DNA of 64,000 nt from Serinicoccus hydrothermalis (GCF_001685415.1 NZ_CP014989.1:2914001-2978000), one strand, 5' to 3'. Positions 11,426-20,622 are shown, counted from the stretch's first letter. The notes: generated by a model from the sequence alone, not told the origin. Translations and numbers: made by a program.

Positions 11426-12552
11426 GCTTGGGCCAGTCCTTTGCTGACGATGTTGCGGAGGATCTCGACGGTCCCGCCCCGGATGGACCACGACGGGGAG
11501 ACGAGGATGGCGCGGGCCAGGAGCGACTCGTAGGGGTCGTCACTGGTCAGGTCGGGGGTGCGGCCGTAGTGGCGGGTCACGATCTCCACGCAGTCCTGCT
11601 CGAAGCGGGTCGCCATCTCCTTGGCCAGCGCGGCCTCGATCGAGGGTGACTTGCCGGAGTCCACCATCCGCGCTATCGCGAGGGAGACTCCGCGGAAGGC
11701 CCAGCAGCGGGCCGTGATCTGGCCGGCGTCCGCGGTGGCGGCGGCCCCGAGCGGACCCCAGCCCCCGCGTGCCCAGTGGTCGAGCACGGCCATCAGTGAC
11801 ATCCACCGGTCGACCCCACCGCGCTCCAGCGCCAGCTCGGCCGTGTTCTGCCCCCATCCGGCGCCGACCTCACCAAGCACCATCTCGTCCGGGATGAAGA
11901 CGTCCTCGAACGCTAGCTCGCAGAACTCACGGGTCCCGTCGATGAACGGGATGGGGGAGACGGTAAGCCCGTCCAGGTCGCGCTCGACGATGAACTGGGT
12001 GAGCCCGTGGTGGCGGTCGTCGGACGTGCGGAACAGCGCGAGGATGTGCGTGGCCTGCGCGGCCCCCGTGGTCCAGATCTTGGTCCCGTTGACGCGCCAC
12101 CCACCGGGGACGCGCTCGGCACGGGTGCGCAGGCTGGCCAGGTCCGAGCCGGAGTCGGGCTCGGACATGCCGATGGAGAAGGAGAGCTCCCCGCTGGCGA
12201 TCCCCGGGAGCAGCGCCCGCTTCTGCTCCTCGGTGCCGTTGGCCGCGATATTCGGCCCCGACTGTCGGTCACCGATCCAGTGGTAGGCGACCGGTGCCCC
12301 GACCGCGAGCAGCTCCTCAACGACCACCAGGCGCTCGACAGCAGTGCGCCCACCTCCGCCGTACTCCGGCGGGAGCGACATCCCCAGCCATCCGCGGGCC
12401 CCCAGGTCCCGCGAGAACTGCGGGTCGGAGGCGCCAGTCATCCCCAGCCCCACGTCATACGAACCGGGTGGGAGCCGTTCGGCGAGGAACTCCCTGACCT
12501 CCTGCTGGAGCCGGATCTCGGACTCGCTCAGATCGGTGGCGTCGAGGTGCAT
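11422..12552 (-). CDS. Acyl-CoA dehydrogenase, large (alpha-type) subunit, second pair
   Basis: A 376-residue acyl-CoA dehydrogenase. The start is the ATG at 12552 with AGGAGTG just upstream. GMSEPDSGSDLASL near residue 125 is the flavin/substrate motif. ALERGGVDR near residue 240 carries the Glu expected as catalytic base, whereas the C-terminal motif reads RGGTVEILRN, so the usual EGT Glu is missing, as in the other alpha subunit of this cluster. It lies 2 bp after the CoA-transferase stop and overlaps the beta gene. Both alpha proteins share this base relocation, common in the heteromeric FadE type. Confidence 0.91.
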   Translation of the reverse strand: MHLDATDLSESEIRLQQEVREFLAERLPPGSYDVGLGMTGASDPQFSRDLGARGWLGMSLPPEYGGGGRTAVERLVVVEELLAVGAPVAYHWIGDRQSGPNIAANGTEEQKRALLPGIASGELSFSIGMSEPDSGSDLASLRTRAERVPGGWRVNGTKIWTTGAAQATHILALFRTSDDRHHGLTQFIVERDLDGLTVSPIPFIDGTREFCELAFEDVFIPDEMVLGEVGAGWGQNTAELALERGGVDRWMSLMAVLDHWARGGWGPLGAAATADAGQITARCWAFRGVSLAIARMVDSGKSPSIEAALAKEMATRFEQDCVEIVTRHYGRTPDLTSDDPYESLLARAILVSPSWSIRGGTVEILRNIVSKGLAQA

Positions 12553-12554
12553 GG

Positions 12555-13763
12555 TCACTCCTGTCGCGTCGCTGGCTGAGGGGCCCGCGGCGAGGCGGAG
12601 ACCTCGTCCAGCACCTCCTCGGTGTGCTCGCCGATCAACGGTGCTGGCCGGCGGACTGTGGGCGGAGTCAGGCTGAAGTTGGCCAGGTGCGGCGTGACCC
12701 GGTAGCTTCCGACGGCGGGGTGGTGCTCGAGCGGGAGCTCGTCCACGAGGTCCTGGATGGTCGCCACCCGGGTGGCTGGGATCCCTGCGGTGCGGCAGTA
12801 GTCCAGCCACTCCTCCGTCGTGCGGGAGGGGCAGAGCGCCCGGATGTCCCGGTAGAGCGAGTCGGAGTTGGCGAGTGTTGCGCGTTGATCGACGTAGCGC
12901 GGGTCATCCGCCGCGCCCTCGACCCCGGCCTCGGTGAAGAGATCCACATAATGCTTGGGGAGGTAGGGGAACAGGTGGATCCACCCGTCCTTCGTGCGGT
13001 GCGGCCGACGCTCCTGGGACAGGATCCGGGGGTAACCGCTGGCTACCTGACCCTCCGCGGGAGTTGGTGGCTCGGCGATGGCCCCGCTGCCGTGCTCGGC
13101 GAGCATGAAGGCGCTCATCGCCTGCAGCATCGGCACCTCGATGTGCTGACCCTCGCCGGTCCGGGCATGGTGAAACAGTGCTGCCGTGATCGCCTCGGCC
13201 ATCACCAGCCCACACACCTTGTCGGCAAAGATCGTGGGGATCAGGCCAGGCTCCCCGTAGATGCGCTCCATCACGTCCGAGACCCCGCTCGCGGCCTGGA
13301 TGATGTCGTCGTAGGCAGGCTCCGAGGCGCGCTCGCTGGCCAGCGGGAACCCTTGAGCCTGGCAGTAGACGACATCCGGCCGGAGCTCCCGCACGCTCTC
13401 GTAGTCCAACCCCAGCTTGGTCAGGGCCTGGGGGCGCATGGTGCTCACCACGACGTCACACGTCGGGATGAGGGCCCTCACGACGGCCGCGCCGTCCGGC
13501 GACTTCAGATCGACGTCGATCGACCGCTTGTTCCGCAGCAGGTTCAGAGCGATGCCGGACAGCTCGGGGTGCGGGCCCGGTCCCATGACCCGGTTGGTGT
13601 CCCCGCCGTTGGCCTCCACGAGAATGACGTCGGCTCCCTGGTCCGCAAGCAGCTGCGTGCACAGTGGTCCCATCACCACGCGCGTCAGGTCCAGGACCCG
13701 CACTCCCGCCAGTGGCCCGACGCGATGCGCCTGCTCGGCGACTTCGGCAGAGCGGTCCGGCAT
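12555..13763 (-). CDS. Class III (CaiB/BaiF family) CoA-transferase
   Basis: A 402-residue family III CoA-transferase that moves CoA between carboxylic acids through enzyme-bound anhydride intermediates. The N-terminal GVRVLDLTRVVMGPLC and the central catalytic Asp (Asp181 in FADKVCGLVMAEA) are present. It is the first gene of the leftward operon and is divergent from the DUF35 gene, sharing a 114-bp control region. It gives the pathway a second way to make CoA thioesters besides the ADP-forming synthetases, perhaps recycling CoA from a product to the incoming acid. Confidence 0.92.
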   Translation of the reverse strand: MPDRSAEVAEQAHRVGPLAGVRVLDLTRVVMGPLCTQLLADQGADVILVEANGGDTNRVMGPGPHPELSGIALNLLRNKRSIDVDLKSPDGAAVVRALIPTCDVVVSTMRPQALTKLGLDYESVRELRPDVVYCQAQGFPLASERASEPAYDDIIQAASGVSDVMERIYGEPGLIPTIFADKVCGLVMAEAITAALFHHARTGEGQHIEVPMLQAMSAFMLAEHGSGAIAEPPTPAEGQVASGYPRILSQERRPHRTKDGWIHLFPYLPKHYVDLFTEAGVEGAADDPRYVDQRATLANSDSLYRDIRALCPSRTTEEWLDYCRTAGIPATRVATIQDLVDELPLEHHPAVGSYRVTPHLANFSLTPPTVRRPAPLIGEHTEEVLDEVSASPRAPQPATRQE

Positions 13764-13795
13764 CCTGGCTCCTCACGACAGCGGCGGTCACGGTC

Positions 13796-13829
13796 TTGAC
13801 GATGACTGTATGTCTAAATGTATACTAAA
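13796..13829. promoter_or_regulatory. Divergent control region with GTATAC-centred operator and direct repeat
   Basis: An AT-rich stretch in the gap between the CoA-transferase (leftward) and DUF35 (rightward) genes. TTGACG (13796) is followed after 17 bp by TGTATA, or after 19 bp by TATACT, a plausible rightward promoter. TGTATGTCTAAA (13807) and TGTATACTAAA (13819) form a near-perfect direct repeat, and GTATAC (13820-13825) is palindromic. GTATAC cores are common in operators of GntR-FCD regulators, and the only other GTATAC noticed in the window lies before the GntR gene near 32374. Confidence 0.5.
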
Positions 13830-13877
13830 GTGAATGCATCAGTCCAGTCCGGTTGGTCCAGGCACCGAGGAGAATGT

Positions 13878-14288
13878 GTGATCGACAACGTCCACACTGA
13901 TGTGGAATCCCTGTCGGCGGAAACTGCGCCCGGCACCGTATTCGATCAGTACGCCGCCGAGGGCGTGCTCGCCTACCAGCGGTGCGGAGGTTGCCGCCAC
14001 GCGGTGTTCCCGCCCCGAGTGCTCTGCCCGTCCTGCGGCTGCGACGACCTGGCCTGGCAACCCTCGGCCGGCCACGGGACCGTCTACTCCGCCACAGTCA
14101 TCGCCCCGCGGGGGAAGGAGCCGTACACCGTGGCCCTCATCGACCTCGACGAGGGGTTCCGGATGATGAGCACCGTCACGGCCGGTGACGGCAGCGCAGT
14201 CGCGATCGACGACCACGTGCGGGTCGAGTTCCGGCCGGCGGGGGAGGACGCGCCGCTTCCGGTGTTCGTCCTGGAGACCGCCCGATGA
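13878..14288 (+). CDS. DUF35/OB-fold Zn-ribbon acyl-CoA-associated protein
   Basis: A 136-residue protein with an N-terminal rubredoxin-like zinc ribbon (CGGC near residue 36 and CPSC near residue 52) followed by an OB-fold (GTVYSATVIAPRGKEP). The GTG at 13878 is preferred because GAGGAGAA lies 5 bases upstream. DUF35 proteins partner thiolase-like lipid-transfer proteins; in steroid side-chain degradation the DUF35 part of ChsH2 binds Ltp2 to form a retro-aldolase. Here the thiolase-like gene follows with a four-base overlap, supporting a physical complex. Confidence 0.9.
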   Translation: MIDNVHTDVESLSAETAPGTVFDQYAAEGVLAYQRCGGCRHAVFPPRVLCPSCGCDDLAWQPSAGHGTVYSATVIAPRGKEPYTVALIDLDEGFRMMSTVTAGDGSAVAIDDHVRVEFRPAGEDAPLPVFVLETAR

Positions 14289-15454
14289 GCACCTCGGAGC
14301 GGGCGCTGCGCGGCCGGGCCGCCATCGTCGGGGTCGCCGAGTCCAGCCTCGGAGAGGTGGGTCCGGGGATCTCGTCGCTGGACCTCATCGGCCAGGCCAC
14401 CGTGCGGGCACTCGCCGACGCGGGGCTCAGCAAGCACGACATCGACGGACTGTTCACCCACTCCGCCTTCTTCTCCCAGCCGGTCCTCACGACCGCGGAG
14501 TACCTGGGAATCCGGCCGCGCTTTGCGGACGGGACGGCCACCGGTGGGTCCTCCTTCGTGGGGCATCTGTGGCACGCGGCCGCCGCGATCGAGGCCGGCC
14601 TGTGCGAGGTCGCGCTCATCGCCTACGGCTCCACCCAGCGATCCAACGGGGGCGGGCTCGTGGCCTCCGGGGCGGCGCTTACCCGGTCCTGGGAGACCCC
14701 CTACGGCCCGCGCATGCCAGCGTCGGCCTACGCACTGGCGGCCGCGCGCCACATGCACGAGTTCGGCACCACCCGGGAGCAGCTTGCCGAGGTCGCAGTC
14801 GCGGCCCGTCAGTGGGCCAAGCTCAACCCGCAGGCCTTCGTGCAGGACGACCTGACTGTCGACGACGTCCTGTCCTCGCGCATGGTCTCCAGCCCCCTCA
14901 CCGTGCGGGACTGCTGCCTGGTGACGGACGGCGGCGGTGCCGTGATCGTGACCTCCGCCGAGCGCGCCCGCGACCTGCCCAAGCCCCCGGCATACATCCT
15001 CGGGGCGGGCGAGGCCACCTGGCACATGAACATCTCCCAGATGCCCGATCTCACCACCACGGCGGCGCAGGACTCCGGCCGTCGGGCCTTCGACATCGCC
15101 GGGGTCGGTCCGCAGGACATCGACCTCGTGGAGCTCTACGACGCCTTCACCATCAACCCGATCCTCTTCCTGGAGGATCTCGGGTTCTGCGCCAAGGGTG
15201 AGGGTGGGGCGTTCGTCTCCGACGGTGCCATCGCGCCCGGCGGGTCGCTCCCGGTGAACACCAACGGCGGCGGCCTGTCCTACTGCCACCCGGGGATGTA
15301 CGGCATCCTCCTGGTGATCGAGGCGGTCCGGCAGCTGCGTGGCGAGGCCGGGGCGCGCCAGGTCGACCGCCACAGCCTCGCCCTCGCGCACGGCAACGGC
15401 GGGACCCTGTCCAGCCAGGTCACCGCCATCCTCGGTGACGAGAGCACCCTCTGA
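14285..15454 (+). CDS. Thiolase-like (lipid-transfer/SCP2-thiolase type) protein
   Basis: A 389-residue thiolase-fold protein. The segment that carries the nucleophilic Cys in true thiolases reads DGTATGGSSFVGHLWHAA (from about residue 79), with no Cys, so classical thiolysis is unlikely. The C-terminal NTNGGGLSYCHPGMYG and LALAHGNGGTLSSQ are typical of the lipid-transfer subgroup. With the overlapping DUF35 gene it resembles the Ltp/DUF35 retro-aldolases that shorten steroid side chains, or an uncharacterised C-C lyase or transferase. Assignment to the fold is firm; the reaction is inferred. Confidence 0.87.
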   Translation: MSTSERALRGRAAIVGVAESSLGEVGPGISSLDLIGQATVRALADAGLSKHDIDGLFTHSAFFSQPVLTTAEYLGIRPRFADGTATGGSSFVGHLWHAAAAIEAGLCEVALIAYGSTQRSNGGGLVASGAALTRSWETPYGPRMPASAYALAAARHMHEFGTTREQLAEVAVAARQWAKLNPQAFVQDDLTVDDVLSSRMVSSPLTVRDCCLVTDGGGAVIVTSAERARDLPKPPAYILGAGEATWHMNISQMPDLTTTAAQDSGRRAFDIAGVGPQDIDLVELYDAFTINPILFLEDLGFCAKGEGGAFVSDGAIAPGGSLPVNTNGGGLSYCHPGMYGILLVIEAVRQLRGEAGARQVDRHSLALAHGNGGTLSSQVTAILGDESTL

Positions 15455-15492
15455 CCACCTTCAACCCACCCGGAGAGCACAGGAGCACCACC

Positions 15493-16251
15493 ATGAGTGA
15501 AGGCAAGCTGCAGGACCGCGTCGCCGTCGTCACTGGCGCAGGCCAGGGCATCGGCGAGGGCGTGGCCCGACTCTATGCGGCCGAGGGCGCCCAGGTCGCC
15601 GTCGTCGACATCAACCAGGAGGCCGCCCAGGCCGTCGCGGACAGCATCGTCGCCGATGGCGGCCAGGCGGTCGCGGTCGTCTGCGACGTGGGCAACCGTG
15701 CCAGCGTCGACGAGGCTGCGGCGACCGTGGTCGAGCAGCTCGGCGTCATTGACATCCTGGTCAGCAACGCGGGCGTGACCCGCCCGGCCATGCTCTGGAA
15801 GATGACCGACGACGAATGGAACATGGTCCTGGACACCCACCTCGGTGGCAGCTTCTACTGGCTGCAGGCCGTGGCCGGGGGGATGCGTGAGCAGAAGTAC
15901 GGCCGCATCATCTTCACGACGTCGGCCGCCGGCATCATCGGCACTATCGGACAGATCAACTACTCCGTCGCCAAGGCCGGCCTGCTCGGCATGACCCGGT
16001 CTGCCGCCCGCGAGCTGGCGGACTCGAAGATCACCGTCAACGCGATCGCGCCCGCGGCGTCGACGCCGATGACCGAGGTGATCCGCACGGACGAGCGCTT
16101 CAAGGACACCTACCTGCAGTCGATCCCGCTCAAGCGCTGGGCCGAGCCCGACGAGGTGGCCGCCTCCTACCTCTTCCTGGCCACCGAGGAAGCCGGCTAC
16201 CTCACCGGTCAGTGCCTGTCGGTCGACGGCGGCCGGGTCATGGTGCGATGA
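15493..16251 (+). CDS. Short-chain dehydrogenase/reductase (FabG-like)
   Basis: A 252-residue SDR. TGAGQGIGEGVAR near residue 14 is the nucleotide-binding glycine motif, NAGV near residue 93 and the catalytic YSVAK near residue 157 are intact, and the C-terminus has the usual LTGQCLSVDGG. It most likely oxidises a 3-hydroxyacyl-CoA (or reduces a 3-keto intermediate) produced in this cluster. An AGGAGCACC site precedes the ATG. Its stop overlaps the following acyl-CoA synthetase start (ATGA). Confidence 0.92.
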   Translation: MSEGKLQDRVAVVTGAGQGIGEGVARLYAAEGAQVAVVDINQEAAQAVADSIVADGGQAVAVVCDVGNRASVDEAAATVVEQLGVIDILVSNAGVTRPAMLWKMTDDEWNMVLDTHLGGSFYWLQAVAGGMREQKYGRIIFTTSAAGIIGTIGQINYSVAKAGLLGMTRSAARELADSKITVNAIAPAASTPMTEVIRTDERFKDTYLQSIPLKRWAEPDEVAASYLFLATEEAGYLTGQCLSVDGGRVMVR

Positions 16252-18344
16252 CTCTGCCCGACCTCGACCCGCTGCTCCGCCCGCGGTCGGTAGCGGTCGT
16301 CGGCGCCTCCCTGACCAACCCCACCAACGTCGGGTCACGCACCCTCCACCAACTGCGTCGCTTCTTTGCGGGCCGGACCTACCTGGTCCACCCCCGGGGG
16401 ACCGGCGAGGACACGGTGACCGACCTCGCCTCACTCCCGGAGATCGTGGATCTGCTCGTAGTGGCCGTCCCGGCGCCCGCCGTGGTGCCGGTCGTCGCGG
16501 AGGGTGCCCGGCTGGGCATACGGGCCGCCCTGATCTTCACCTCTGGCTTCGCCGAGGGAGGGGCCGAGGGCGCGGCAGCCCAGGCCCAGTTGCAGCGCAT
16601 CGCGGCGGAGACGGGGATGCTGATTAACGGGCCCAACACCATCGGCTTCATGAACCTTCACGACCGTACCCTTGCCACCTTCTTCCTGCCTCCGGACATT
16701 GAGCTGCCCGCGGCGGGGCCAGTAGCGATCGTCTCTCAGAGCGGTGCCCTGGCCACCTACATAGACGAGATGGCCCGGGACCGGGGCATCGCCCCCGGGT
16801 GGCTCGTGACGACCGGAAACGAGGCCGGAGTCACCGTGACGGACTGTTTGGCCTACCTGGTCGAGCGTCCGGAGGTCGCCGTTCTCGCCGCGACCAGCGA
16901 GGGCATGCGCGACCCGCAAGTTTTTGTTCGGGTGGCCACGCGGGCCGCGCAGCTGAATAAGCCCTTCGTCTTCGTGAAGGCTGGCCGCTCGGCGGCGGGG
17001 AGGGCGGCCGCGCAGTCGCACACCGCGTCCATCTCCGGCGGGGACGAAGTCTTCGACGCCGTCTGCCGGCAGTATGGCGTGCTGCGTGCGGACAGCTTGG
17101 AGCAGGCTCTTGACTGGCTGAGCGTCTTCCAAACCCAGCGGCGGCTGGCCGGCGAGCGGATTGGGCTGCTAACCGGGTCGGGCGGAGGCGGCGTCATGAT
17201 GGCGGACGTAGCGCATGACGTCGGGCTGGACGTGGCCACGACTCCGCCTGCCGACCAGGAGCTCATCGAGCAGTGGATCCCAAGCTTCGGCTCGGCTGTC
17301 AACCCCGTAGACGTCACGGCTCAGGCCATCGCGTCAGGGGTCGGTAACTATCGGCGGATCCTCCAGACTCTCGTCCACTCGACCGGTTTCGACTGCGTAG
17401 CCGTTGGGTCGGGCCTGCGCGGCCCGCAGGCTGTCGAGGTCGCGGAGAAGGTCGCGGCCACGTACTTGGAGACCGACAAGCCCTTCGCTCTAACCTGGTA
17501 CAGCACCAACCAGGACTCCCGCCGCATCATGGTAGATGCTGGAGTGCCGACCTACCAGGACCCGACCCGCGCGATCGGCGCGTTGGGTGCGCTGCGCCGG
17601 TTCCAGGAGCAGTTGGGCCGAATCACCGAGGAACCGGTGAGAGTGCCGGACCGGGCTCGTGCGGCCCGGGCGCGGACGCTCCTCGGCGATGACCCCGCCC
17701 TTACCGAGGCTGCTTCCAAATCGCTGCTTGGTCTCTATGGCCTGCCCGTGGTGCAGGAGTCGGTGGCGACCACCGTTGAGGGCGCGGTGGCGGCTGCGGA
17801 AGCGATGGCTGCCTACCCGGTGGCGGTCAAAGTGCTCTCGGTGGACCTGCCACATAAGTCGGATGTGGGCGGTGTGCGCCTCGGCGTGGCCGACGCGGCA
17901 GGTGTCCGTCATGCGAGTGAGGGCATCCTCGCCGACGTCGCCGAGCGTCGACCCGACGCGCGGATCGAAGGCCTTGTGGTCCAGCAGATGGCCCCTAGCG
18001 GGGTGGAGCTGGTCTGTGGCATGCATCGGGATCCGGTTTTCGGACCTGTGGTAACTGTTGGTCTGGGCGGAGTGTTGGTTGAGCTTTTCGCGGACGTCGC
18101 CCTATGCAAGGCGCCCCTGACGAGGCAACACGCACAGTCCGCGCTCGCGGAGGTGGCCGGCGGCCGCCTGATGAGCAACTCCCGTGGGATCTCCCCCGAT
18201 CAGGCGGATGCGATTGCCGACATCATGGTGCGGCTCGGAGACCTAGCGGTGGAACTCCCTGAGATCGCGGAGATCGACGTCAACCCCTTGATCGTCTCCC
18301 GCTCGGGTGTCGTTGCCGCCGACGCTTTGGTGGGTTTGTCCTGA
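16248..18344 (+). CDS. Acyl-CoA synthetase (ADP/NDP-forming), full length
   Basis: A 698-residue fused synthetase. It has an N-terminal CoA-binding Rossmann domain (LRPRSVAVVGASLTNPTNVG, residues 7-26), two succinyl-CoA-ligase-like domains including the SHTASISGG loop near residue 265, and a C-terminal ATP-grasp domain from about residue 485 with LPHKSDVGGVRLG. It converts a carboxylate to its CoA thioester with ADP release. Its start overlaps the SDR stop. It is a paralogue of the protein cut by the left window edge. Base usage drifts slightly more AT-rich towards its 3' half than in the neighbours. Confidence 0.92.
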   Translation: MTLPDLDPLLRPRSVAVVGASLTNPTNVGSRTLHQLRRFFAGRTYLVHPRGTGEDTVTDLASLPEIVDLLVVAVPAPAVVPVVAEGARLGIRAALIFTSGFAEGGAEGAAAQAQLQRIAAETGMLINGPNTIGFMNLHDRTLATFFLPPDIELPAAGPVAIVSQSGALATYIDEMARDRGIAPGWLVTTGNEAGVTVTDCLAYLVERPEVAVLAATSEGMRDPQVFVRVATRAAQLNKPFVFVKAGRSAAGRAAAQSHTASISGGDEVFDAVCRQYGVLRADSLEQALDWLSVFQTQRRLAGERIGLLTGSGGGGVMMADVAHDVGLDVATTPPADQELIEQWIPSFGSAVNPVDVTAQAIASGVGNYRRILQTLVHSTGFDCVAVGSGLRGPQAVEVAEKVAATYLETDKPFALTWYSTNQDSRRIMVDAGVPTYQDPTRAIGALGALRRFQEQLGRITEEPVRVPDRARAARARTLLGDDPALTEAASKSLLGLYGLPVVQESVATTVEGAVAAAEAMAAYPVAVKVLSVDLPHKSDVGGVRLGVADAAGVRHASEGILADVAERRPDARIEGLVVQQMAPSGVELVCGMHRDPVFGPVVTVGLGGVLVELFADVALCKAPLTRQHAQSALAEVAGGRLMSNSRGISPDQADAIADIMVRLGDLAVELPEIAEIDVNPLIVSRSGVVAADALVGLS

Positions 18345-18450
18345 CCTGAATCTTCGTTATTGGCGCGCCCCCCGACGTCAACAGAGAGCGATGGTGCTTA
18401 GGCGGCGGTCGCACTCAAAGGGTTTCCTGCAGCACTAAGGAGAGGTAGAC

Positions 18451-19239
18451 GTGAACATCGTCGTCTGTGTGAAGTACGTGCCGGACGCCCAGGGTGACCG
18501 GGGCTTCGAGGCTGACAACACCACCGACCGCCAGGGGGTGGACGGGCTGCTCTCGGAGCTGGACGAGTATGCGGTGGAGGCCGCGCTGCAGCTGTTCGAG
18601 GCCGGCGAGGGTGAGGTCACGGTCCTGACCATGGGCCCGGAGGACGCGGTCGCGGCGGTGAAGAAGTCCCTGCAGATGGGTGCGGACAAGGGGGTCGTGG
18701 TCACCGACGAGGCGATCGCCGGGTCGGACTCGGTGGCGACCTCGCTGGTGCTGGCCGAGGCGATTCGCAAGATCGGTGAGGAGGCGCCGGTGGACCTGGT
18801 GCTGACCGGCCTGGCCTCGACCGACGGTGTGATGTCGGTGGTGCCGGCGATGCTGGCCGAGCGTCTGGGCCTGCCGCAGGTGACCTTCGCCTCCGAGCTG
18901 GCCGTGGAGGGCTCCACGGTGCGGATCCGCCGTGACGACGAGACCGCCAGCGAGACCATCGAGTCGAGCCTGCCGGCCGTGGTCAGCGTGACCGACCAGA
19001 TCAACGAGCCGCGCTACCCCTCCTTCAAGGGGATCATGGCGGCGAAGAAGAAGCCGGTGCAGACCTGGGGCCTGGCCGACCTGGGCGTGGACGCCGCGCA
19101 GGTCGGGCTGGACGCCGCCTGGTCCACGGTGGTCGAGGTCACCGCCCGGCCGCCGCGCACGGCCGGTGAGGTCGTCACCGACGAGGGCGAGGGCGGCACG
19201 AAGCTGGCGCAGTTCCTCGCCTCCCGCAAGTTCGTCTGA
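18451..19239 (+). CDS. etfB: Electron transfer flavoprotein beta subunit
   Basis: A 262-residue ETF beta subunit. The start is GTG at 18451 with AAGGAGAGG upstream. The N-terminus NIVVCVKYVPDAQGDRGF and the AMP-binding segment LVLTGLASTDGVMSVVPAM near residue 110 are typical. ETF accepts electrons from acyl-CoA dehydrogenases and passes them to ETF:quinone oxidoreductase. It lies 106 bp after the synthetase and 29 bp before etfA, so the two form their own operon. Codon usage is strongly biased to GC-ending codons, as expected for a well-expressed gene. Confidence 0.96.
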   Translation: MNIVVCVKYVPDAQGDRGFEADNTTDRQGVDGLLSELDEYAVEAALQLFEAGEGEVTVLTMGPEDAVAAVKKSLQMGADKGVVVTDEAIAGSDSVATSLVLAEAIRKIGEEAPVDLVLTGLASTDGVMSVVPAMLAERLGLPQVTFASELAVEGSTVRIRRDDETASETIESSLPAVVSVTDQINEPRYPSFKGIMAAKKKPVQTWGLADLGVDAAQVGLDAAWSTVVEVTARPPRTAGEVVTDEGEGGTKLAQFLASRKFV

Positions 19240-19268
19240 GCCGACCAGTAGACAAGGTGCAATGACAG

Positions 19269-20240
19269 ATGGCTGAAGTTCTCGTCCTGGTCGACCACGT
19301 CGACGGCGACGTCCGCAAGTCCACCCTCGAGGCCCTGACCGCCGCCGCCCGCCTGGGCGAGCCGGCCGCGGTCTTCGTCGGTGCCGGCGCGCAGGGCGCC
19401 GCCGAGGTCCTCGGCCGCCACGGTGCCACCACGGTGTATGCCGTGGAGTCGGCGGAGGTGAGCGACCACCTGGTCGCCCCGACGGCCGAGGTGCTGGCGC
19501 AGCTGGTGGGCCAGTCCTCCCCGGCCGCGGTCCTGCTGCCCTCCTCCAACGACGGCAAGGAGATCGCCGCCCGCCTGGCGATCAAGACCTCCTCGGGCCT
19601 GGTCACCGACGCCGTCGACGTCGCCCCGGCCGACGGCGGCGGCGTGCAGACCGTGCAGTCCGTCTTCGCCGGGTCGTACACGGTGACCTCGGTGGTGACC
19701 CAAGGCTGCCCGGTGGTGACGCTCAAGCCCAACTCCATCCCCGTGGAGGAGACCGGCGGGGCCGCCCCGGCCGCCCCGGCCGTCCAGGCGGTCGAGGCGC
19801 AGGTGTCCGAGGCGGCGAGGGCGGCGCGGATCACCGAGCGCACGGAGAAGGCCGCCTCCGGGCGCCCGTCGCTGACCGAGGCCGCGATCGTGGTCTCCGG
19901 CGGCCGCGGCACCGGTGGCGACTTCGCCCCCGTGGAGGCCCTGGCCGACTCCCTCGGCGCGGCCGTGGGTGCGTCCCGGGCGGCGGTCGACGCGGGCTGG
20001 TACCCGCACTCGAGCCAGGTCGGGCAGACCGGTGTGTCGGTCTCCCCGCAGCTCTACGTCGCCGTGGGGATCTCCGGGGCGATCCAGCACCGCGCCGGGA
20101 TGCAGACCTCCAAGACGATCGTCGCGGTCAACAAGGACCCCGAGGCCCCGATCTTCGAGCTGGTCGACTACGGCGTCGTCGGCGACCTCTTCACCGTCCT
20201 GCCCCAGGCCACCGAGGAGATCAGCGGACGGACCGGCTGA
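19269..20240 (+). CDS. etfA: Electron transfer flavoprotein alpha subunit
   Basis: A 323-residue ETF alpha subunit. The C-terminal FAD domain is intact: [10 protein letters not shown] near residue 210, [19 protein letters not shown] near residue 255 and the [20 protein letters not shown] ending. A linker rich in Ala and Pro ([16 protein letters not shown], near residue 160) joins the two domains. It pairs with EtfB to take electrons from the four dehydrogenase subunits encoded nearby. No strong terminator was seen in the 90 bp between its stop and the tRNA-derived repeat. Confidence 0.96.
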   Translation: MAEVLVLVDHVDGDVRKSTLEALTAAARLGEPAAVFVGAGAQGAAEVLGRHGATTVYAVESAEVSDHLVAPTAEVLAQLVGQSSPAAVLLPSSNDGKEIAARLAIKTSSGLVTDAVDVAPADGGGVQTVQSVFAGSYTVTSVVTQGCPVVTLKPNSIPVEETGGAAPAAPAVQAVEAQVSEAARAARITERTEKAASGRPSLTEAAIVVSGGRGTGGDFAPVEALADSLGAAVGASRAAVDAGWYPHSSQVGQTGVSVSPQLYVAVGISGAIQHRAGMQTSKTIVAVNKDPEAPIFELVDYGVVGDLFTVLPQATEEISGRTG

Positions 20241-20330
20241 CGCCTAGGGGGCCTCTGGGTATCGCCGTGTTTCACCTTGGACTCAAGGGTCTTCCGTGAG
20301 AGGCACAGACGGACACGAACGGGCACCCAT

Positions 20331-20622
20331 GATGCACGTATGTTGCACGGAGTGGCCCAAACGGCACTGTGATGTGCGATATCCGCAGGTCAGCGAGTTT
20401 CACCTGGATGTCTTGTAAACAGGTGGTTGAGGGTTCGAGTCCCTTCGCCAGCTCTGAAATCGCTTGTGTCGCAGGCGATCTGGGCTCTGCCGTCTCCATT
20501 ACAGTCTGCTGTTCAGAACACAGGTAAGTCGGCCTGCGCAAAGTCACTGACCTGCGGTTTGTGGTGCAGGGCAGGTCGAGGGTGCTTTGGTCATCCGAGT
20601 CACTGATGCCCGTATGTTGCAC
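20331..20622 (+). repeat. Copy 1 of ~290-bp direct repeat with tRNA-Thr 3' half and two 18-bp motifs
   Basis: This 292-bp stretch matches 27284-27575 in the same orientation. Both ends carry the motif GATGCACGTATGNTGCAC: 20331-20348 exact, 20605-20622 with one change (GATGCCC). The motif start-to-start distance is 274 bp in both copies, and the tRNA-like segment begins 78 bp after the first motif in both, so they are colinear. The downstream part (TGTGTCGCAGGCGA, then ACAGGTAAGTC, then GAGGGTGCT) also aligns. It has the look of an integrase attachment region with arm sites around a tRNA-derived core, but no integrase is encoded nearby. No gene is supported in 20241-20788. Confidence 0.8.
20409..20455 (+). 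pseudogene. tRNA-Thr(TGT) 3'-half fragment
   Basis: From TCTTGTAAACAGGTGG onward the sequence reads as the anticodon loop (CTTGTAA, anticodon TGT), 3' anticodon strand, variable loop, a complete T arm (GAGGG-TTCGAGT-CCCTT) and the acceptor 3' strand CGCCAGC. The 5' side does not continue as a tRNA: CACCTG is followed by extra bases before TCTTG, and no D arm or 5' acceptor GCTGGCG is found. It is therefore a tRNA 3' fragment, as left at integration sites, not a working tRNA. Confidence 0.75.

Noticed and set aside
20409-20455. An intact tRNA gene
   Set aside because: Only the anticodon loop to 3' acceptor part is present; no D arm or 5' acceptor strand pairs with it.
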